The notes under the pieces are model-generated. The model did no database searches. It worked only from the letters and a program-made list of their open reading frames with translations, and was not told the origin of the DNA. The position numbers and the translations under genes are program-made. Of a stretch of DNA of 64,000 nt, positions 60,453 to 64,000 are shown piece by piece. Location: assembly GCA_016845785.1 (NCBI GenBank), contig JAERSH010000042.1:1-64000 (forward strand), given 5' to 3'. The stretch comes from Fidelibacterota bacterium. Lineage in GTDB: Bacteria; Fidelibacterota; Marinisomatia; Marinisomatales; TCS55. Each line of letters starts with the position of its first letter. The first letter of the stretch is position 1.

Positions 60453-60528
60453 CCATGAAGCCCCGCAGGTGTGGCGTGCTCTTCAGGGAAAAAAGATTTT
60501 CTCGAGGGTGTATTTGCGGGGCTTTTTC
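60453..60528 (+). ncRNA. Structured leader or small RNA with a 10-bp closing stem
   Basis: AAGCCCCGCA (60458-60467) pairs perfectly with TGCGGGGCTT (60515-60524), enclosing a 47-base loop that can form a further hairpin (GGGAAAA with TTTTCTC). The right arm runs into TTTTTCTTTAT, so the whole could end transcription. Upstream, TTGAAA and TAAACT with 18-base spacing form a possible promoter whose start would fall near 60455. It ends 45 bases before the thioesterase start. This may be an attenuating leader or a free small RNA; no known riboswitch core was recognised. Confidence 0.5.
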
Positions 60529-60572
60529 TTTATACTGCCCTATGCATAGTTTTCAAGAAAGGAATTTGTAAA

Positions 60573-60968
60573 ATGTCAGGCGTTTCAGCTAAATATTCTC
60601 AATTTGTCATGCCGGATCACATTAATGTGGTGGGCACACTGTTTGGTGGTCAGATGATCGCCTGGGTGGACTTGGCTGCAGCCAAAGTGGCCCATCGGTT
60701 TTTAAAAGGTGCCAATGTGGATGGTGCCGTAACACGAACCATCGATCAAGTGGAATTTAAAGAACCGGTTTATCTGGGCGATTGGGTGAACTTTACAGCA
60801 ACAATTGTATCTGCCGGAACCACATCCTTTAAGATACAGGTGGACGCACACGCTGAAGGTCGAAATAGTGAACCACGACTTGCCTGTGTGGCAACAATCG
60901 TGATGGTTTCAGTGATGAAAGATGAAAAGGGACAGTATCATAAAACGCCCCATGGACAATCCAGCTAA
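60573..60968 (+). CDS. Acyl-CoA thioesterase (hotdog fold, YciA-like)
   Basis: The 131-residue protein starts at ATG 60573, with AAAGGAA about 10 bases upstream. The frame is open 34 codons further back, but that part crosses the structured leader and looks non-coding. Hotdog features are VMPDHINVVGTLFGGQMIAWVDLAAAKVAHR, with the acidic catalytic residue in the helix, and VDGAVTRTIDQVEFKEPVYLGDWV. Such enzymes hydrolyse acyl-CoA to free acid and CoA in the cytoplasm. Chain-length preference is unknown. It overlaps the next gene by 17 bases. Confidence 0.88.
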   Translation: MSGVSAKYSQFVMPDHINVVGTLFGGQMIAWVDLAAAKVAHRFLKGANVDGAVTRTIDQVEFKEPVYLGDWVNFTATIVSAGTTSFKIQVDAHAEGRNSEPRLACVATIVMVSVMKDEKGQYHKTPHGQSS

Positions 60969-61869
60969 AACCTTCCCATTTATTTTTTATTTTTTGCTCT
61001 TGGCTATAGGTTTGGGTCAGGAAGACTCAACCATTTTTGATCAAAAGATTCGGGTGCGAAAGCCCAATGAATCTAAAGTGGTTACCATCAATGCAACCGT
61101 GAATCCAATTGATGTATCTCCCACGGCATATCGCTTAAGTATATATCCGAGGAATCGGCCCGCAGAAACGCAAATTCAAAAAATATTTTTCCCGGGAGAA
61201 CCAATCCAAATCATTTTACCGGCAGATATTCTCAATTCAGATTCTCTGGGAAATATGGCCAAATTAGAGCCCATGGGAGATCATTATGTCCACCAGTATC
61301 GAATGTTTGACGCAGCATCAGGTGAAATCCATTTGACACCATTTGATGTGCACGTGCCCATGGATATAGTGAAACTCTATGTCATGGATGAAAAAACGGG
61401 AGATCCCATCCCTGAAAGTGATATTCGTGTTTCTCAGGATGGTGAGGTGCTTGTATCTACTCAACTGGATACATCCGGATATAAACGGGTGAGAATTACC
61501 ACGAAGCGAAAGTCGAAGGAACCGGTGTTATTTAACATTGATACAGAAGGGTATTATCCGCCATGGAAGGGGTGGATTACGGTTCCGGAGGGCCTATCAG
61601 AAAAGGTTGTTTATATCTCAGCGCTTGAGCCCGATTCAGGGGAAGCGGTTTATACCGTTCAAGAAGATTTAGCACCATTTCGTGTTGGACCGGAAAATGG
61701 TGCGGAAGTTCAATTTGTATTAATTGAGAAAGAACAGGTAGCCATCTCTAAAGTGGCCGGAGATCGCCTATATGGGAGAGTTCGAATTTTTATTGAATCT
61801 CATGATGCCTATCAAAATGTATTTGGATGGGTGTTAAGAAAATACCTATCAAGAAATGAAGAGAAATAA
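60952..61869 (+). CDS. Secreted protein with C-terminal SH3-like segment (unknown)
   Basis: I start at ATG 60952 (MDNPAKTFPFIFYFLLLAIGLGQ, a signal peptide), giving 305 residues. The frame is open ten codons further upstream. The middle part is beta-rich, with a carboxypeptidase-regulatory-like segment (KLYVMDEKTGDPIPESDIRV). The last 60 residues (VQEDLAPFRVGPENGAEV and VFGWVLRKYLSR) resemble an SH3-like module, which often binds cell wall. No catalytic motif is seen. It is translated from the thioesterase message. Confidence 0.68.
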   Translation: MDNPAKTFPFIFYFLLLAIGLGQEDSTIFDQKIRVRKPNESKVVTINATVNPIDVSPTAYRLSIYPRNRPAETQIQKIFFPGEPIQIILPADILNSDSLGNMAKLEPMGDHYVHQYRMFDAASGEIHLTPFDVHVPMDIVKLYVMDEKTGDPIPESDIRVSQDGEVLVSTQLDTSGYKRVRITTKRKSKEPVLFNIDTEGYYPPWKGWITVPEGLSEKVVYISALEPDSGEAVYTVQEDLAPFRVGPENGAEVQFVLIEKEQVAISKVAGDRLYGRVRIFIESHDAYQNVFGWVLRKYLSRNEEK

Positions 61870-61920
61870 TTATTTTCTTCCCTGTGGAATTGAAACAAAA
61901 ATCAGGTATAAGGGGGAATT

Positions 61921-63858
61921 ATGTCAGTGAAAGTATTTAATCCAACAAAATCGTTTTCTGCTGAAGCACATATAAAAGACTTAAATCAGTATCATGCAGA
62001 ATATGAGCGATCCATTACAGATCGTAATACATTTTGGGCGGAGAAAGCTGAACGGATATCTTGGGTTAAAAAATGGGATAGAGTCGGTGAATTTGATTAT
62101 GTGAATGCCAATATCAAATGGTTCGAAGGCGGGAAGCTGAATGTGAGTTACAACTGCCTCGATCGACATGTGGAAGCAGGGAACGGGAATCGAACCGCAC
62201 TGATTTGGGAAGGAAATAATCCGGAAGAAGACCGCCATTTCACTTATGCTGAATTACTAAAAAAAGTCCAAAAGTTTTCCAATGTTTTAAAAGGATTGGG
62301 CGTTGAAAAAGGAGACCGCGTCTGCATGTATATGCAAATGGTGCCCCAATTGCCCATAGCCATGTTAGCCTGCGCCCGAATCGGCGCAGTGCACTCCATC
62401 GTATTTGGTGCGTTTAGTCCTGATTCACTACGAGATCGTATTAACGATTCATCTTGTAAAATTTTAATTACCCAAGATACAGGTGTTCGTGGTACGAAGC
62501 AGAATATCCCCATGAAAGAGAATGCGGATAAAGCATTAGCTGAAACACCATCCATAGCGCACGTGGTTGTGGTGAAAAGAACGGGGGAGCCGGTAGATAT
62601 GGCAGAAGGACGAGACGTCTGGTGGCAGGATGAAATGATGAATGCTGATGCCGATTGTGCCCCGGAAGAAATGGATGCCGAAGATCCATTGTTCATTTTA
62701 TATACTTCCGGTTCAACAGGAAAGCCAAAGGGCGTACTCCATACCACAGGCGGATACATGGTGTACACCAACTATACATTTGAAAATATTTTTGATTACA
62801 AACAAGACGACATCTATTGGTGCACGGCTGATATCGGTTGGATCACAGGCCATTCATACATCGTCTATGGCCCCCTTTCCAATTGTGCCACTTCGGTCAT
62901 GTTTGAAGGGGTGCCTAATTATCCGGACTTTGGCCGATTCTGGGATGTGGTGGACAAACATAAGGTGAATATTTTTTACACAGCGCCAACGGCACTTCGC
63001 GCCCTCATGAAAGAAGGAAATGATTGGGTGGATTCCCATGATCTTTCTTCCTTACGATTGCTTGGTACAGTAGGCGAACCCATCAAAGAACCGGAATGGA
63101 TGTGGTACCATTCAATCGTGGGTAAAGAAAAATGTCCTGTTGTAGACACATGGTGGCAGACAGAAACAGGCGGCGTCATGATGTCCCCAATACCCGGCGC
63201 TACCCCTACCAAGCCCGGTTCAGCAACGTTTCCATTCTTTGGGATTGAACCTGTACTGCTGACAGAATCGGGAGAAGAAATAGAAGGAAATGATGTATCC
63301 GGATTATTGACCATTAAAGCATCCTGGCCGGGGCAGATGCGCTCCATTTACGGGGATCATGACCGTTTTGTAGAAACATACTTTTCACAATTCCCCGGAT
63401 ACTATTTCACCGGTGACGGTGCACGACGAGATGAAGATGGGTATTACTGGATTACGGGAAGGGTGGATGATGTATTGAATGTATCCGGTCATCGTATCGG
63501 TACGGCCGAAGTGGAAGGTGGCATTGGTAAAGCTGAAGGCGTAGCGGAAGCGGCCGTGGTGGGTTATCCTCACGATATTAAAGGTCAGGGCATTTATGCA
63601 TTTGTCACCCTCATGACCGGAGTGGAAGTGGATCCATCCATTGAAACAGATATCCGTGCCACCGTAACGCAGGAGATCGGCCCCCACGCCAAGCCGGATA
63701 AAATTCAATTCACACCCGCACTGCCCAAAACTCGGTCCGGAAAGATTATGCGGCGAATTTTAAGAAAAATTGCTGAAGGTGATTTGGATAATATGGGCGA
63801 TACATCCACATTGGCGGATCCAACAGTAGTGGATGAATTAGTCGAAGGGGCTGTTTAG
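61921..63858 (+). CDS. acs: Acetyl-CoA synthetase (AMP-forming)
   Basis: Acs activates acetate to acetyl-CoA via acetyl-AMP. The 645-residue protein has the full-length Acs architecture: FTYAELLKKVQKFSNVLKGLG, the AMP-binding loop ILYTSGSTGKPKGVLHTTGGY, WCTADIGWITGHSYIVYGPL, WWQTETGGVMMSP, YFTGDGARRDEDGYYWITGR, and the acetylatable lysine in KTRSGKIMRRILRK near the C-terminus. GGGGGAATT ahead of ATG 61921 gives a ribosome-binding site. A perfect hairpin follows the gene. Confidence 0.97.
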   Translation: MSVKVFNPTKSFSAEAHIKDLNQYHAEYERSITDRNTFWAEKAERISWVKKWDRVGEFDYVNANIKWFEGGKLNVSYNCLDRHVEAGNGNRTALIWEGNNPEEDRHFTYAELLKKVQKFSNVLKGLGVEKGDRVCMYMQMVPQLPIAMLACARIGAVHSIVFGAFSPDSLRDRINDSSCKILITQDTGVRGTKQNIPMKENADKALAETPSIAHVVVVKRTGEPVDMAEGRDVWWQDEMMNADADCAPEEMDAEDPLFILYTSGSTGKPKGVLHTTGGYMVYTNYTFENIFDYKQDDIYWCTADIGWITGHSYIVYGPLSNCATSVMFEGVPNYPDFGRFWDVVDKHKVNIFYTAPTALRALMKEGNDWVDSHDLSSLRLLGTVGEPIKEPEWMWYHSIVGKEKCPVVDTWWQTETGGVMMSPIPGATPTKPGSATFPFFGIEPVLLTESGEEIEGNDVSGLLTIKASWPGQMRSIYGDHDRFVETYFSQFPGYYFTGDGARRDEDGYYWITGRVDDVLNVSGHRIGTAEVEGGIGKAEGVAEAAVVGYPHDIKGQGIYAFVTLMTGVEVDPSIETDIRATVTQEIGPHAKPDKIQFTPALPKTRSGKIMRRILRKIAEGDLDNMGDTSTLADPTVVDELVEGAV

Positions 63859-63870
63859 ATATCAAGTCAA

Positions 63871-63890
63871 GGGATGCAATATTGCATCCC
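63871..63890. terminator. Perfect 20-base palindrome between convergent genes
   Basis: GGGATGCAAT and ATTGCATCCC form a 10-pair stem without a spacer, 13 bases after acs and 14 bases after the stop of the minus-strand gene. Neither side has a strong T-run, so a bidirectional intrinsic terminator is plausible but not certain. Confidence 0.55.
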
Positions 63891-63903
63891 CTACAAGATT
63901 TAA

Positions 63904-64000
63904 TTATATCCAGACATCATTTTCTGCAGTTTTGTCGCCACCGACGTCTCCCGTATTCACAACACCTTTCGGTTCAATGAGCATGATTTGGCATTCGGAT
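63904..64000 (-). CDS. Probable cupin-domain protein (only the C-terminal end)
   Basis: Only the last 32 codons are inside the window, ending with TAA at 63904-63906. They read [20 protein letters not shown] and continue to NDVWI. The segment resembles the final strand and tail of single-domain cupins related to mannose-6-phosphate isomerase, many of which contain IEPKG-NTG near the end. Too little is visible to be sure of family or function. Confidence 0.5.
   Translation of the reverse strand, partial: SECQIMLIEPKGVVNTGDVGGDKTAENDVWI

Noticed and set aside
60458-60524. Bacterial SRP (4.5S) RNA
   Set aside because: The stem is similar in strength, but the conserved apical motif GGAAGCAGCC is absent and the element is too short.
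60471-60572. Longer thioesterase N-terminus
   Set aside because: It would translate the loop and right arm of the GC-rich stem and has no hotdog similarity; ATG 60573 has a proper ribosome-binding site.
1-64000. Selenoprotein gene using tRNA-Sec in this window
   Set aside because: No recognised gene is interrupted by an in-frame TGA, and the short gaps between genes hold no coding continuation.
1-64000. CRISPR array, insertion sequence, prophage or rRNA operon
   Set aside because: No regularly spaced repeats, transposase, integrase, phage structural gene or rRNA sequence was seen; intergenic gaps are too short.

Overview
This window looks like chromosomal DNA of a Gram-negative bacterium of the Fibrobacterota-Chlorobiota-Bacteroidota (FCB) group. 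The best guess is Candidatus Marinimicrobia (SAR406). The evidence is a short primary-type sigma factor without region 1.1, secreted proteins ending in FlgD-like/type IX secretion sorting domains, a PorU-like C25 peptidase, a SusC-style TonB receptor with a carboxypeptidase-like N-terminal domain, a meso-diaminopimelate-type MurE, and moderate AT-rich codon use. The phylum is inferred from protein character only; no 16S gene is present. Gene density is very high, many genes overlap by 1-17 bases, and no insertion sequence, prophage or CRISPR array was seen.

Bases 1-15,100 (minus strand) are a near-complete division and cell wall (dcw) cluster, transcribed mraZ-rsmH-ftsL-ftsI-murE-murF-mraY-murD-ftsW-murG-murC-murB-ftsQ-ftsA, with ftsA cut by the window edge. 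A promoter with MraZ-type TGGG repeats precedes mraZ. Upstream on the same strand lie a RodZ-like protein, Maf and a 1243-residue PorU-like C25 peptidase.

From 20,500 to 38,440 genes run on the plus strand. They encode aconitase, SerA, an FAD oxidoreductase, a small membrane protein, a coiled-coil protein, a sigma factor whose conserved start lies upstream of any ordinary start codon, an M23 peptidase, MiaB, a LapA/LapB-like pair, a SPOR protein, tRNA-Sec (UCA), a histone H1-like protein, membrane proteins, an aldehyde dehydrogenase, a site-2-type protease, a PorZ-like propeller protein with a sorting domain, and a PGPGW membrane protein.

From 38,551 to 42,756 (minus) is a scavenging operon: OPT oligopeptide transporter, adenosine deaminase, and a Cys/Met-metabolism PLP enzyme. 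Divergent from it, a TPP riboswitch controls a TonB-dependent receptor, so that receptor probably imports thiamine or a precursor. A VapBC-like toxin-antitoxin pair and an operon of M6 metalloprotease, NimA-like flavoprotein, RlmH and a serine hydrolase follow on the minus strand.

From 50,652 to the end the plus strand carries polA, an ABC ATPase with degenerate catalytic motifs plus its permease, a deoxyribosyltransferase-like protein, alanine racemase, a NamZ-like muramidase, an outer-membrane protein candidate, a UMF1-type MFS transporter, a structured leader RNA ahead of an acyl-CoA thioesterase, a secreted protein, and acetyl-CoA synthetase. The 3' end of a probable cupin gene enters from the right edge on the minus strand.

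Common themes are peptidoglycan synthesis and recycling, cell-envelope control, type IX-type protein export, and peptide, nucleoside and vitamin scavenging, which fits a heterotrophic marine lifestyle. The points most worth a second look are the riboswitch-TonB receptor pair, tRNA-Sec and the structured segment behind it, the PorU/PorZ pair, the leader RNA at 60.45 kb and the sigma factor start.
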